Source: Streptomyces fungicidicus
GTDB lineage: Bacteria; Actinomycetota; Actinomycetes; Streptomycetales; Streptomycetaceae
Reading direction: 5' to 3'
Assembly (NCBI RefSeq): GCF_003665435.1
Contig: NZ_CP023407.1
Coordinates: 3,224,001-3,288,000, forward strand
DNA: 64,000 nucleotides
The position numbers and the translations under genes were made by a program. Numbering within the stretch: position 1 is the stretch's first letter; each line of letters opens with the position of its first letter. The notes below the pieces were generated by a model. It had not been told where the DNA came from, ran no database searches, and worked only from the letters and a program-made list of their open reading frames with translations. This document shows, one piece after another, positions 50,754 to 60,318 of this stretch.

Positions 50754-51041
50754 TCAGCCGCCCTCGCCGAAACGCCGTACCAGCACGGCGAACGCGTCGC
50801 GCTCGGCGTCGGTGAGCGGTACCGCCTCCACGTGCGGGCCGGTCCGCCGCTGGCGCGGGATCGCCGGGGTGCCGTGGGGCGTGTGCCGGGGGGCGGGCGG
50901 CCCGGAGTGGTCCGGGGTGCGTGCGCGCGTCCGTTCGCGCCGCCGCCGCAGGGCGTCGGCCAGACCCGCCGCGCAGGCCACGGCGACCAGGGTGACGACG
51001 GTGGCGCCCGCCGTCCGCGAGAGCGTCTTGTCCTCAGACAT
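50754..51041 (-). CDS. Small membrane-anchored protein
   Basis: A 95-aa product. One N-terminal hydrophobic segment (AGATVVTLVAVACAAGLADAL, residues 11-31) precedes a basic stretch (RRRRERTRARTPDH). A proline-rich linker and a short helix with VPLTDAERDAFAVLVRRFGEGG follow. It should sit in the membrane with a cytoplasmic or exposed tail. I do not recognise a family. It is convergent with the DUF6227 gene (8 bp between stops) and starts just downstream of the fru-operon terminator. Confidence 0.7.
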   Translation of the reverse strand: MSEDKTLSRTAGATVVTLVAVACAAGLADALRRRRERTRARTPDHSGPPAPRHTPHGTPAIPRQRRTGPHVEAVPLTDAERDAFAVLVRRFGEGG

Positions 51042-51057
51042 GCGCCCCAGTACACAC

Positions 51058-51087
51058 CACGGTCCGGGACTTTGGGCCCGGACCGTG
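51058..51087 (-). terminator. Terminator of the fru operon
   Basis: A perfect 11-bp stem (CACGGTCCGGG with CCCGGACCGTG) around an 8-base loop, 87 bp after the fruA stop in the direction of transcription. Confidence 0.8.
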
Positions 51088-51173
51088 ATGAGCGTGATCT
51101 ATATCGCAGTACGCATGAACCGCGCACACCTACCCAAACGGGCGCATCGCCGTGTGTCCTGGGCCATGTCGGC

Positions 51174-53198
51174 CTAGGCGGCCACCGGCTCCCCGGCCCG
51201 CGCCGCCGGGGCCGTGCCCGCGCCGGAGTCCGCGCCGGCGGCTCCCGGCGCCGGCTTGCGCAGGCCCTTGAGGACGATCACCAGGGCGGCGGTGACACAG
51301 ACGCCGGCGGCGACCGCGACCAGGTAGAGGAACGGGTTGCCGATCAGCGGGACCACGAAGATCCCGCCGTGCGGGGCGCGCAGGGTGGCGCCGAACGCCA
51401 TCGACAGGGCTCCGGTGACCGCTCCGCCCGCCATGGAGGCCGGGATCACCCGCAGCGGGTCGGCCGCCGCGAAGGGGATCGCGCCCTCGGAGATGAAGGA
51501 GGCGCCCAGGACCCAGGCGGCCTTGCCGTTCTCGCGTTCGGTCCGGTTGAAGAGCTTGCCGCGGACGGTGGTGGCCAGGGCCATCGCCAGCGGCGGCACC
51601 ATGCCGGCGGCCATCACCGCGGCCATGATCTTCATCGCGGAGTCGCCGGGGTTCGCGACGGCGATCCCTGCGGTGGCGAAGGTGTAGGCGACCTTGTTGA
51701 CGGGACCGCCGAGGTCGAAGCACATCATCAGGCCGAGCAGGGCGCCGAGGAGGACGGCGTTGCTGCCGGTGAGGCCGTTCAGCCAGTCGGTCATGCCCTT
51801 CTGGGCCTCGGCGATGGGCTTGCCGATGACGACGAACATCAGGAAGCCGACGACCGCCGCGGAGATCAGCGGGATCACCACCACCGGCATGATGCCGCGC
51901 AGCGCAGCCGGTATGCGCGCCTTCTGGATCGCGATCACCACACCGCCGGCGATCAGGCCGGCCGCGAGGCCGCCGAGGAACCCGGCGTTGATGGTGAGGG
52001 AGATCGCGCCGCCGACGAAGCCGGGCACCAGACCGGGCCGGTCGGCCATGCCGTAGGCGATGTACCCGGCCAGGACCGGGACGAGGAAGCCGAAGGCGAC
52101 GCCGCCGATCTGGAAGAGGAGGGCGCCCCAGCTGGCGGCCTGGGTCCACACGAAGTGGTCCATCACCGAGGGCGCCTCGTTGATCTCGTAGCCGCCGATC
52201 GCGAAGCCGAGGGCGATGAGCAGACCGCCGGCCGCGACGAACGGGACCATGTAACTGACGCCCGACATCAGCCACTTGCGCAGCTTGGTGGCGTAGCCCT
52301 CGCCGCCGTCGCCGGTGCGCTCGACGGGTGTGCCGGACGCGGCGGCCGCGGTGGTCTCGCCCCGCTCCGCCTTGCCCCTCACCTCGGCGATCAGGTCGGC
52401 GGGGCGGCTGATGGCCGCCTTGACGCCGGTGTCGACGGTGGGCTTGCCCGCGAAGCGGTCCTTCTCCCGTACGGGGACGTCATGGGCGAGGATCACGCCG
52501 TCCGCGGCGGCGATCACGGCCGGGTCGAGGCGGGTGAAGCCGGCGGAGCCCTGTGTCTCCACGACGACCTCGACGCCCGCCTCGCGGCCGGCGTTCTCCA
52601 GCGACTCGGCCGCCATGTAGGTGTGGGCGATGCCGGTGGGGCAGGAGGTGACGGCGACGACCCGGAAGGGGCGGTCCGGCTCGGGGGCGGTGCTGCCCGT
52701 GGCGGCGCCGGCGGAGGCCGCCGCCGGCGCCGCCACGGTGTCCTCGGATCCGCCGGTGTCCTCGCCCCGGACGAGCGCCGCCGCTGCCGCCGCGTCGCCG
52801 GCCGACCGGAGGGCGTCGGTGAACGAGGTGTTCATCAGCTGCCGGGCCAGCGACGACAGGATCGTCAGATGGGCGTCGTCCGCACCGGCCGGGGCGGCGA
52901 TCAGGAAGACCAGGTCGGTGGGTCCGTCCGCCGCGCCGAAGTCGATCCCGGTGGCGCTGCGCCCGAAGGCCAGGGTGGGCTCGGTGACGTGCTCACTGCG
53001 GCAGTGCGGGATGCCGATGCCGCCGTCGAGCCCGGTCGGCATCTGCGCCTCGCGGGCGGCGACGTCGGCGAGGAAGCCCTCCAGGTCGGTCACCCGGCCC
53101 TGGGCCACCATGCGCTCGGCGAGGGCGCGTGCCGCCGCCTCCTTGGTCTCGGCGGACAGGTCGAGATCGACCAGCTCCGCAGTGATCAGGTCACTCAT
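51174..53198 (-). CDS. fruA: PTS fructose-specific EIIABC
   Basis: A 674-aa fused permease that imports and phosphorylates fructose. EIIA (1-150) has the phospho-His in GGIGIPHCRSEHV near 65. EIIB (about 180-280) has the phospho-Cys in VAVTSCPTGIAHTYMAAE near 190. EIIC (320-650) is membrane-embedded, with YMVPFVAAGGLLIALGFAIG and FVGGAISLTINAGFLGG. Long Ala-rich linkers join the domains. It is last in fruR-fruK-fruA, 73 bp after fruK. Confidence 0.95.
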   Translation of the reverse strand: MSDLITAELVDLDLSAETKEAAARALAERMVAQGRVTDLEGFLADVAAREAQMPTGLDGGIGIPHCRSEHVTEPTLAFGRSATGIDFGAADGPTDLVFLIAAPAGADDAHLTILSSLARQLMNTSFTDALRSAGDAAAAAALVRGEDTGGSEDTVAAPAAASAGAATGSTAPEPDRPFRVVAVTSCPTGIAHTYMAAESLENAGREAGVEVVVETQGSAGFTRLDPAVIAAADGVILAHDVPVREKDRFAGKPTVDTGVKAAISRPADLIAEVRGKAERGETTAAAASGTPVERTGDGGEGYATKLRKWLMSGVSYMVPFVAAGGLLIALGFAIGGYEINEAPSVMDHFVWTQAASWGALLFQIGGVAFGFLVPVLAGYIAYGMADRPGLVPGFVGGAISLTINAGFLGGLAAGLIAGGVVIAIQKARIPAALRGIMPVVVIPLISAAVVGFLMFVVIGKPIAEAQKGMTDWLNGLTGSNAVLLGALLGLMMCFDLGGPVNKVAYTFATAGIAVANPGDSAMKIMAAVMAAGMVPPLAMALATTVRGKLFNRTERENGKAAWVLGASFISEGAIPFAAADPLRVIPASMAGGAVTGALSMAFGATLRAPHGGIFVVPLIGNPFLYLVAVAAGVCVTAALVIVLKGLRKPAPGAAGADSGAGTAPAARAGEPVAA

Positions 53199-53271
53199 CG
53201 CGGGCTCCTTCGCACGCGTATCGCCCGTACAGCGGGGTGGGCGGGAAAGGGGACGGGGGGTGCGGGTGCTT

Positions 53272-54219
53272 TCATGACGCCGGCTCCCGCAGGGGGCGGT
53301 TCACCGGTACCTCGGTCGTGACCGTCACCGCCGAGTGCTTGAGGTCGGCGGGGCCGGGCATCACGCTGCCGGGGAGCTGGACGGCCGCCGCGCCGTGGGC
53401 CACGGCGGAGGCGAGCGCTCCGGGGCCCCGGCCGCCGGCGACGAGGAACCCGGCGAGCGAGGAGTCGCCGGCGCCGACGTTGCTGCGGACGGCGTCGGCC
53501 GGGGCGGTGCCGAACCAGGCGCCGTCGTCGTCGACGAGGAGCTGTCCGTCGGCGCCGAGGCTCGCGAGGACGGCGCGGGCGCCCGCCGCGCGCAGTTCCT
53601 CGGCGGCCTTCAGCGCGTCGCCCACGGTGGCCAGGGGCCGCCCCACGGCCTCGGCGAGTTCCTCGGCGTTCGGCTTCACCACGTCGGGCCGCTCGCGCAG
53701 GGCCGCCGGCAGCGCCGGTCCCGAGGTGTCGAGGGCGATGCGTGCGCCGGCGTCGTGCACCCGGGCGACCAGTTCGGCGTACCAGGAGGGGGCGAGGCCG
53801 CGCGGCAGGCTGCCGCAGCAGGCGATCCAGTCGGCGCCGGGCGCGAGCCGGCGCACGGTGTCCAGCAGCAGTTCCTGTTCGTCCGCCGTCAGCTGCGGAC
53901 CCGGCGCGTTGATCTTCGTCAGTACGCCGTCCGTCTCGGCGAGCGCGATGTTGGAGCGGGTGGCGCCGGCGACCGGGACCGGGGCGACCTCGATGCCCTG
54001 CGCGTCGAGCAGGCCGGCGACGAGGGCGCCCGGCGCGCCGCCCAGGGGCAGCACGGCGACGGTGCGCCGGCCGGCCGCGGCGACGGCGCGTGAGACGTTG
54101 ACCCCCTTGCCGCCGGGGTCGACGCGTTCGCCGGTGGCCCGGACGACCTCGCCGCGGTGCAGCGAGGGGACCTCGTAGGTGCGGTCCAGGGACGGGTTGG
54201 GGGTGACGGTGAGGATCAT
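53272..54219 (-). CDS. fruK: 1-phosphofructokinase
   Basis: PfkB-family kinase that converts fructose-1-phosphate to the 1,6-bisphosphate. At 315 aa it has MILTVTPNPSLDRTYEVP at the start, the first PfkB signature VDPGGKGVNVSRAVAAAGR near 34, and the second, NVGAGDSSLAGFLVAGG near 255, with the catalytic Asp in GAGD. ATG 54219 overlaps the fruR stop by four bases, so regulator and kinase are coupled. The expected operon order fruRKA is intact. Confidence 0.95.
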   Translation of the reverse strand: MILTVTPNPSLDRTYEVPSLHRGEVVRATGERVDPGGKGVNVSRAVAAAGRRTVAVLPLGGAPGALVAGLLDAQGIEVAPVPVAGATRSNIALAETDGVLTKINAPGPQLTADEQELLLDTVRRLAPGADWIACCGSLPRGLAPSWYAELVARVHDAGARIALDTSGPALPAALRERPDVVKPNAEELAEAVGRPLATVGDALKAAEELRAAGARAVLASLGADGQLLVDDDGAWFGTAPADAVRSNVGAGDSSLAGFLVAGGRGPGALASAVAHGAAAVQLPGSVMPGPADLKHSAVTVTTEVPVNRPLREPAS

Positions 54220-54977
54220 GCGCGTACTACTTCCGTGCCGCCGTGCTCGATCGCGGCGGCGTCCTGCGGGCTCAGCCCGGTGTCGGTGATCAGCAGGTCC
54301 ACGTCGCCGAGGCCGCCGAAGCGGGCGAAGTGCTCCTGGCCGTGCTTGGAGGAGTCGGCGAGGAGCACCACGCGGCGGGCGGCGGCCATGGCGGCCCGTT
54401 TCACGGCGGCCTCGGCGAGGTCGGGGGTGGTCAGCCCGTGCTCGACGGAGAACCCGTTGGCGGCCACGAACAGGACGTCGGCGCGGATCTCGGCGTAGGC
54501 GCGCAGCGCCCAGGCGTCCACGGCGGCGCGTGTGCGGTGCCGTACGCGCCCTCCGACGAGGTGCAGCTGGATGCCGGGATGGTCGGCGAGACGGGCCGCG
54601 ATGGGCAGGCTGTGGGTGACCACGGTGAGGGAGAGCTCCACCGGCAGGGCCCCGGCGAGACGCGCGGCCGTCGAGCCGGCGTCGACGATCACGGTGCCGT
54701 CGGCCGGGAGTTCGGCGAGGGCGGCCCTGGCGATGCGGTCCTTCTCGTCGGCGGCGGTGGTCTCCCGCTCGGCGAGGTCCGGCTCGAAGTCGAGGCGGCC
54801 GGCGGGGATGGCCCCGCCGTGCACCCTGCGGACCAGTCCGGCCCGGTCGAGGGCCTTCAGGTCCCGGCGGATGGTCTCGGCGGTCACCTGGAACTCCTCG
54901 GCCAGCGAGACGACGTCCACCCTGCCGCCGTCGCGGGCGAGCCGCAGGATCTCCTGCTGGCGTTCCGGTGCGTACAT
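54216..54977 (-). CDS. fruR: DeoR-family fructose-operon regulator
   Basis: A 253-aa repressor. The N-terminal HTH covers RQQEILRLARDGGRVDVVSL and EFQVTAETIRRDLKALDRAGL (residues 6-48), with VHGGAIP right after. The C-terminal DeoR sensor (isomerase-like fold) has VIVDAGSTAARLAG near 98 and ILFVAANGFSVEHGL-like DVLFVAANG near 165. Its inducer is probably fructose-1-phosphate. First in fruRKA. Phased 10-bp repeats and a half-dyad lie upstream and may be its operator. Confidence 0.92.
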   Translation of the reverse strand: MYAPERQQEILRLARDGGRVDVVSLAEEFQVTAETIRRDLKALDRAGLVRRVHGGAIPAGRLDFEPDLAERETTAADEKDRIARAALAELPADGTVIVDAGSTAARLAGALPVELSLTVVTHSLPIAARLADHPGIQLHLVGGRVRHRTRAAVDAWALRAYAEIRADVLFVAANGFSVEHGLTTPDLAEAAVKRAAMAAARRVVLLADSSKHGQEHFARFGGLGDVDLLITDTGLSPQDAAAIEHGGTEVVRA

Positions 54978-54997
54978 GCCCGCCTGCCTTCAAGTCC

Positions 54998-55011
54998 GTT
55001 CGTGCCCGAAC
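54998..55011. promoter_or_regulatory. Candidate FruR dyad
   Basis: GTTCG-TGCC-CGAAC is an inverted repeat 21 bp before the fruR start. Its CGTGCCCG core recurs in the tandem 10-bp repeats at 55071-55100. Confidence 0.45.
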
Positions 55012-55070
55012 ATGTGGTTTCGTTCGGAGCGTACGTCCGATCGACGGCAAAGTAAACAGCAAAGCAGACA

Positions 55071-55100
55071 CGTGCGGGCATGAACGGGCACGAACGGGCA
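55071..55100. repeat. Three tandem 10-bp repeats upstream of fruR
   Basis: CGTGCGGGCA, TGAACGGGCA, CGAACGGGCA. The 10-bp spacing puts the same CGGGCA face on one side of the helix, a usual layout for a multimeric regulator site. Confidence 0.6.
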
Positions 55101-55127
55101 TCCCCGGGTGGCGTGCTCCGGCGCACG

Positions 55128-55165
55128 GGAAGGGCCCGGCACCCCCGTGGGTGCCGGGCCCTTCC
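55128..55165. terminator. Terminator after MFS gene
   Basis: A perfect 17-bp stem (GGAAGGGCCCGGCACCC and its complement) with a CCGT loop, followed by TCAC. It lies 14 bp past the MFS stop in its direction of transcription. Confidence 0.9.
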
Positions 55166-55179
55166 TCACAGACGTTCGC

Positions 55180-56694
55180 TCAGGAGACGAGCTCCCGCTC
55201 CTTCTCCACCGCCGTCGGAGCGTCCCCCGTACCCTCCACGTGCTGCGCGGGCCGCCTGGGCAGCGCGAACATCAGCAGGAAGATCACGCCGAGCACCGCG
55301 GCGACCCAGCCCAGCGCGTGCCGGAAGCCCTCCGCGAAGGCCGGGCCCACCTCGGCGGCCGCGAGCGGCTCGTCGATCACGCCGAAGAACACCACCGACA
55401 CCAGACCGAGCCCCAGCGCGTTGCCCATCTGCTGCACGGTGTTGATCAGCCCCGAGGCCGACCCGGCGTGCTCACGCGGCACCTCGGACAGCACCGCGTC
55501 CGTCAGCGGAGCCACGATCAGGCCCATGCCGGCGCCCATGACCACCAGCGGGAGCGCCATCTGCCAGGAGGTGATGCCGAGTCCGTACCGCTCCGCCTCC
55601 CACATGTAGAGCAGCACACCGGCGCCCATCAGCAGCGCGCCCGCCTGGAGCACCTTGCGCCCGTAGCGCGGGACCAGCAGTTGCACCGACATCCCGGCCG
55701 CCGCGGAGACCGCGACGGAGAACGGCACGCCGGTCAGCCCGGCCCGCAGCTCGCTCCAGCCGAGGCCGACCTGCATGTACAGCGTCCACACCAGGAAGAA
55801 GATGCCGAGGCCGACGCCGAACACCGTCTGCACGGCGATGCCCGCCGCGAAGCTCTTCACCCTGAACAGCGACAGCTCGATCAGCGGGGAGCCGTCCCGG
55901 GCGCCCTTGCCCCGCTCGTACGCCACCAGCGCCGCGAAGACCAGCAGCGACCCGGCCATCGACACGTACCCCCACACCGGCCAGCCCAGCTCGCGGCCGC
56001 GGGTGAGCGGGTAGAGCAGCATCAGCAGGCCCACCGTCACCAGCGCGGCGCCCACCAGGTCGAGCTTCAGGGCGCGCGGCGCCTTCGACTCGGTGATGAA
56101 CCGGGCGCCGAGGACGAGTCCGGCGATGCCGACCGGCAGGTTGATCAGGAAGATCGGCCGCCATTCCAGGCCGAACAGGTTCCCTTCCGTCAGCAGCGCG
56201 CCGAGCAGCGGCCCGGAGACCGCGCCCAGGCCGACGATCGCGCCGAACAGCCCGAACACCTTGCCCCGCTCGTGCGGCGGGAAGGTCGCGTGCACGATCG
56301 ACAGCACCTGCGGCACCATCAGCGCCGCCATGGCCCCCTGCAGGATGCGGGAGGCGACTAGCATCTCGGGGTTGACGGCGAAGCCGCACAGCGCGGAGGC
56401 GAGGGTGAAGCCGCCGATGCCGACGAGGAAGATCCGCTTGCGGCCGTGGATGTCGCCGAGCCGACCGCCGGTGACGAGACCGGCCGCGAAGGCCAGCGCG
56501 TAGCCCGCGGTGATCCACTGGATCTGGCTGAAGGTGGCGCCCTCGTTGCGCTGGATCGACGGGATCGCGATGTTGACGATCGTGACGTCGACGAGGTCCA
56601 TGAAGGCCGCCGTCATCACGATCGCCAGCGCGAACCAGCGCCGGCGGTCGCCGGCCACGGGCTGCGCTGCTTGCGGGGTGTCGGTGAAGGTCAT
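55180..56694 (-). CDS. DHA2-type MFS drug exporter (EmrB/QacA-like)
   Basis: A 504-aa 14-helix exporter. LDVTIVNIAIP-like motif D appears as LVDVTIVNIAIPSIQRN near 35. Motif A is GGRLGDIHGRKRIFLVG near 85, motif B RILQGAMAALMVPQVLS near 115, and motif C GLGAVSGPLLGALLTEG near 155. The start ATG 56694 (MTFTDTPQAAQ) faces the WYL regulator 63 bp away. A partial ACCTA-N9-TAGGT dyad lies between. Substrates probably include hydrophobic drugs. Confidence 0.92.
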   Translation of the reverse strand: MTFTDTPQAAQPVAGDRRRWFALAIVMTAAFMDLVDVTIVNIAIPSIQRNEGATFSQIQWITAGYALAFAAGLVTGGRLGDIHGRKRIFLVGIGGFTLASALCGFAVNPEMLVASRILQGAMAALMVPQVLSIVHATFPPHERGKVFGLFGAIVGLGAVSGPLLGALLTEGNLFGLEWRPIFLINLPVGIAGLVLGARFITESKAPRALKLDLVGAALVTVGLLMLLYPLTRGRELGWPVWGYVSMAGSLLVFAALVAYERGKGARDGSPLIELSLFRVKSFAAGIAVQTVFGVGLGIFFLVWTLYMQVGLGWSELRAGLTGVPFSVAVSAAAGMSVQLLVPRYGRKVLQAGALLMGAGVLLYMWEAERYGLGITSWQMALPLVVMGAGMGLIVAPLTDAVLSEVPREHAGSASGLINTVQQMGNALGLGLVSVVFFGVIDEPLAAAEVGPAFAEGFRHALGWVAAVLGVIFLLMFALPRRPAQHVEGTGDAPTAVEKERELVS

Positions 56695-56702
56695 GTACCG
56701 CA

Positions 56703-56721
56703 ACCTATGGCCCCAGTAGGT
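56703..56721. promoter_or_regulatory. Candidate operator between MFS and WYL genes
   Basis: ACCTA-N9-TAGGT inverted repeat in the 63-bp divergent gap. It could be a binding site for the WYL regulator. Short arms, so modest weight. Confidence 0.4.
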
Positions 56722-56757
56722 CGGATCGTGTCCTAGATCTGCGGCATCCTCGTTCCC

Positions 56758-57732
56758 ATGACGACGGACACCCCGGCCCGGCTCCTCCAGCTGCTGTCCC
56801 TCCTGCAGACGCCCCGCGAATGGCCCGGCGGCGAGCTGGCCGACCGGCTCGGGGTGTCCCGGCGCACGGTCCGGCGGGACATCGACCGGCTGCGGGAGCT
56901 CGGCTATCCCGTGCGGGCGACGATGGGCGCGGACGGCGGCTACCGGCTGGTCGCCGGAAAGGCGATGCCGCCGCTGGTGCTGGACGACGAGGAGGCGGTG
57001 GCCATCGCGGTCGGGCTGCGGGCCGGCGCGGGGCACGCGCTGGAGGGCGTGGACGAGGCCTCGGTGCGGGCGCTGGCCAAGCTGGAGCAGGTGCTCCCCG
57101 GCAGGCTGCGCCACCGGGTCAGCACGCTCCAGGCCGCGACCACACCGCTGACCACCGGGGACGGGGCGACGATCGCCCCCGAGACGCTGACCGTCATGGC
57201 CTCCACGATCGCCGGGCACGAGCGGCTGCGGTTCGCCTACCGCGCGGCCGACGGCACCGGCTCCCGGCGGGTGACGGAACCGTACCGGCTGGTGTCGACG
57301 GGGCGGCGCTGGTACCTCGTCGCCTACGACCTCGACCGCGCCGACTGGCGCACCTTCCGCGTCGACCGGGTGAGCGAGCCCTTCGCGACGGGGGCGCGCT
57401 TCACCCCGCGCGAGCTGCCGACCGGGAACGCGGCGGAGTTCCTGCGCCGCTCCATGTACGGGGCCCGGGAGTCGTACGCGCTCGACGTCACCTTCGCCGC
57501 ACCGGCCGACGTGATCGCCGCCCGTCTCCCGGTCCGGCTGGGCCCGCCCGAGCCGCTGGACGAGGGCAGCTGCCGGCTGCGCGCGACGGTGAGCGAGGCC
57601 AAGGACTGGATGGCGGTACGGCTGGCGATGCTGGGCCACGACTTCACGGTGCACGCGCCCGAGGAACTGGTCCGGGAGGTCCGGGAGCTGGGCGCACGCC
57701 TGAGCCGTGCGGCCGGGACCGAACCCACGTGA
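56758..57732 (+). CDS. HTH-WYL transcriptional regulator
   Basis: A 324-aa regulator. The N-terminal DeoR-type HTH covers RLLQLLSLLQTPREWPGGEL and RLGVSRRTVRRDIDRLRELG (residues 7-47). A WYL domain from about 140 includes RRVTEPYRLVSTGRRWYLVAY, with the WYL-motif equivalent WYLVAYD near 185, and a C-terminal WCX domain. WYL proteins sense nucleic acid or ligands. It is divergent from the DHA2 exporter, its likely target. ATG 56758. Confidence 0.9.
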   Translation: MTTDTPARLLQLLSLLQTPREWPGGELADRLGVSRRTVRRDIDRLRELGYPVRATMGADGGYRLVAGKAMPPLVLDDEEAVAIAVGLRAGAGHALEGVDEASVRALAKLEQVLPGRLRHRVSTLQAATTPLTTGDGATIAPETLTVMASTIAGHERLRFAYRAADGTGSRRVTEPYRLVSTGRRWYLVAYDLDRADWRTFRVDRVSEPFATGARFTPRELPTGNAAEFLRRSMYGARESYALDVTFAAPADVIAARLPVRLGPPEPLDEGSCRLRATVSEAKDWMAVRLAMLGHDFTVHAPEELVREVRELGARLSRAAGTEPT

Positions 57733-57786
57733 GATGACGCCCCGACCGACCACTGACCGCCGGCCAGGCCGACACTTCCCGGGGAC

Positions 57787-57982
57787 AGCTCCCGTGGCGG
57801 GCCACCCGAAACCGGCCGCCCCTCACGCCAACTCCCCCAGGCCGGCCCCCATGACGCGCCGACCGGCCCCGGTCGCCGCCGGTCAGGCTGACTCACCCCC
57901 AGGGCAGCCTCCGTGGCGCGCCACCCGCCCCGAGCGCCCATCTCGCCGACTCCCCCCGAAAGCTCCCGTGGCGGGCCACCCG
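57787..57982. repeat. Three dispersed copies of a 22-bp GC-rich repeat
   Basis: AGCTCCCGTGGCGGGCCACC occurs at 57787 and 57961, and a diverged copy AGCCTCCGTGGCGCGCCACC at 57906. The core contains the small dyad GTGGC-GG-GCCAC. The gap 57733-57996 between the convergent WYL and TetR genes holds no recognised gene, so this is a non-coding repeat. Confidence 0.6.
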
Positions 57983-57996
57983 ACCCCGCCCGCGCA

Positions 57997-58680
57997 TCAA
58001 GCCGACGGCTCCCAGGGAAAGTCCCGTAGTGCCGCGAGGTTGGCGATCGCCAGGTCGGCCGGGCCCTGGGGGCCCTCGGAGGGGCCGTCGCCCGACGCCC
58101 AGCTCTCCATCGCCGTGCGGACGGCGGCGCTGGCGACGGCGGCGGTGAAGTCCAGCCGTGACCGCGCGGCAACGTTGTCGGCGCCGGTGGGGACTTGAGC
58201 CGCCGTCAGCCGTTCCGCCAGCACCTCGGCGAGCTGCCGCTCCGCCGCCCGGCACGCCTCCGCCCACACCCTGCGCAGCGCCGGGTCCGCCTCGGCCAGC
58301 CGGATCAGGGTGCGCGCCCAGCCGAAGGAGGCCTCCGACACCAAGCGGCCGGGCGTGAGCGTGTGACGGGCGGCGTCCTCGAGGACCCGCGGCAGGGGCC
58401 TCCCGGCGGGGGCGGCGCGCACCGCCTCCACCCAGCGCCGGGCGCCGTCGGCGTACAGCGGGCCGATGGCCTCTTCCTTGCTGGCGAAGTACCGGTAGAA
58501 GGTCCGCGGGGCGACGCCGGCCGCCTGGGCGATGTCCTCGGCGCGGGTGGCCCGCAGTCCCTGGCGGACGAAGAGACCGGCCGCCACACGGGCGATCTCC
58601 ATACGGGTCTCGGCCTTGCGCCGTTCGGTCAGCGAGACCGCGGGAGGCGGAGGGGGCGGCGTCGGGGTGGTGCTGCTCAC
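57997..58680 (-). CDS. TetR-family transcriptional regulator
   Basis: A 227-aa regulator. The HTH covers RMEIARVAAGLFVRQGLRAT and IAQAAGVAPRTFYRYFASKEEA (residues 27-65), with the Y-R-Y-F recognition helix end. The C-terminal helical domain has HTLTPGRLVSEASFGWARTLIRLAE. GTG 58680 was chosen because a TGGCA-N5-TGCCA dyad at 58702-58716 would overlap the alternative ATG at 58707. No adjacent same-strand partner gene was found, so its target may be itself or distant. Confidence 0.85.
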   Translation of the reverse strand: MSSTTPTPPPPPPAVSLTERRKAETRMEIARVAAGLFVRQGLRATRAEDIAQAAGVAPRTFYRYFASKEEAIGPLYADGARRWVEAVRAAPAGRPLPRVLEDAARHTLTPGRLVSEASFGWARTLIRLAEADPALRRVWAEACRAAERQLAEVLAERLTAAQVPTGADNVAARSRLDFTAAVASAAVRTAMESWASGDGPSEGPQGPADLAIANLAALRDFPWEPSA

Positions 58681-58701
58681 GCCCGGCAGGCTATGCCCAT
58701 G

Positions 58702-58716
58702 TGGCACAATCTGCCA
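58702..58716. promoter_or_regulatory. Candidate TetR self-operator
   Basis: TGGCA-CAATC-TGCCA inverted repeat 22 bp upstream of the TetR GTG start. Confidence 0.45.
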
Positions 58717-58722
58717 TCTGGT

Positions 58723-58755
58723 GGGCCACCCCGGGGTTCAGGTTCGGGGTGGCCC
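58723..58755. terminator. 11-bp hairpin in TetR upstream region
   Basis: GGGCCACCCCG pairs perfectly with CGGGGTGGCCC around an 11-base loop. On the minus strand it is about 370 bases past hrdD and could end a long 3' UTR or a small RNA. It also lies just before the TetR operator. Confidence 0.6.
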
Positions 58756-59125
58756 GCTTGTGCTGTCGGCGGCATGGGGAAGCCGGGCCCGGCACCCGGG
58801 GGGAGGGCGCCGAACCCGGCTTGGGAAGTCCCGGCGCCGGGGGGGTGGTGCGTCGGGACGTGGCTCTGTGGATCCAGGGTCTCAGATTCCCGGAGTACGA
58901 ACTCCTATGCCTGGCATTCTTGTTCCCTGGCCCCCAAGGGTTGAAGCGGCGGGGAACGGCCATGTTTTGCGCGGTCTTGCGCCACCCGGCGTACGCGCCC
59001 GTGAGCCGCCCGGGACCCGGCCGCTCCCCAGGTCCACCCGGCGGCCCCGGACGCCCTCCCCGGACCCGGCCGCCCCAACGGCCGAGTCCAGCAGCGGACT
59101 ACGCGTCATCACGCCGTCCCCGGTC
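58756..59125. other. 370-bp gap without recognised gene
   Basis: Between the hairpin and the hrdD stop I see no supported ORF, tRNA or repeat. Locally less GC-rich (58870-58970) than the flanks. A small RNA or promoter cannot be excluded. Confidence 0.4.
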
Positions 59126-60124
<999 letters not shown>

Positions 60125-60230
60125 GCGTGCTCCCTTGCGATGATGAGGTCGGCAGGTGGTCCTGTGGACGCCCGACACGCCTCTCAGGTCCCTCCGGACT
60201 CTGGTCGAGTGCCCTGCATCCGATGGAAAC

Positions 60231-60256
60231 AACGACTGGAATCCGGACAGAATTCC
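60231..60256 (-). promoter_or_regulatory. SigR-type promoter of hrdD
   Basis: GGAAT-N18-GTT on the minus strand exactly matches the SigR (thiol-oxidative-stress ECF sigma) consensus: GGAAT 60252-60256, GTT 60231-60233. Transcription would begin near 60224, about 100 bp before hrdD. In S. coelicolor hrdD is a known SigR target. Confidence 0.85.
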
Positions 60257-60318
60257 CAACCCGCCCCCCGAATTTTCTGATCATGCAGTACCCTGTCCGA
60301 CCACGTGGGGGAGGCGCG

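Noticed and set aside
51087..51173. Short plus-strand ORF ending in HRRVSWAMSA
   Set aside because: It overlaps the fru-operon terminator region, is convergent with fruA, has no good ribosome-binding site and no known leader-peptide pattern.
57707..58198. Repeat-containing ORF after the WYL gene
   Set aside because: Runs into the antisense strand of the TetR gene; the repeats are GC-rich non-coding copies and the frame lacks a start signal.
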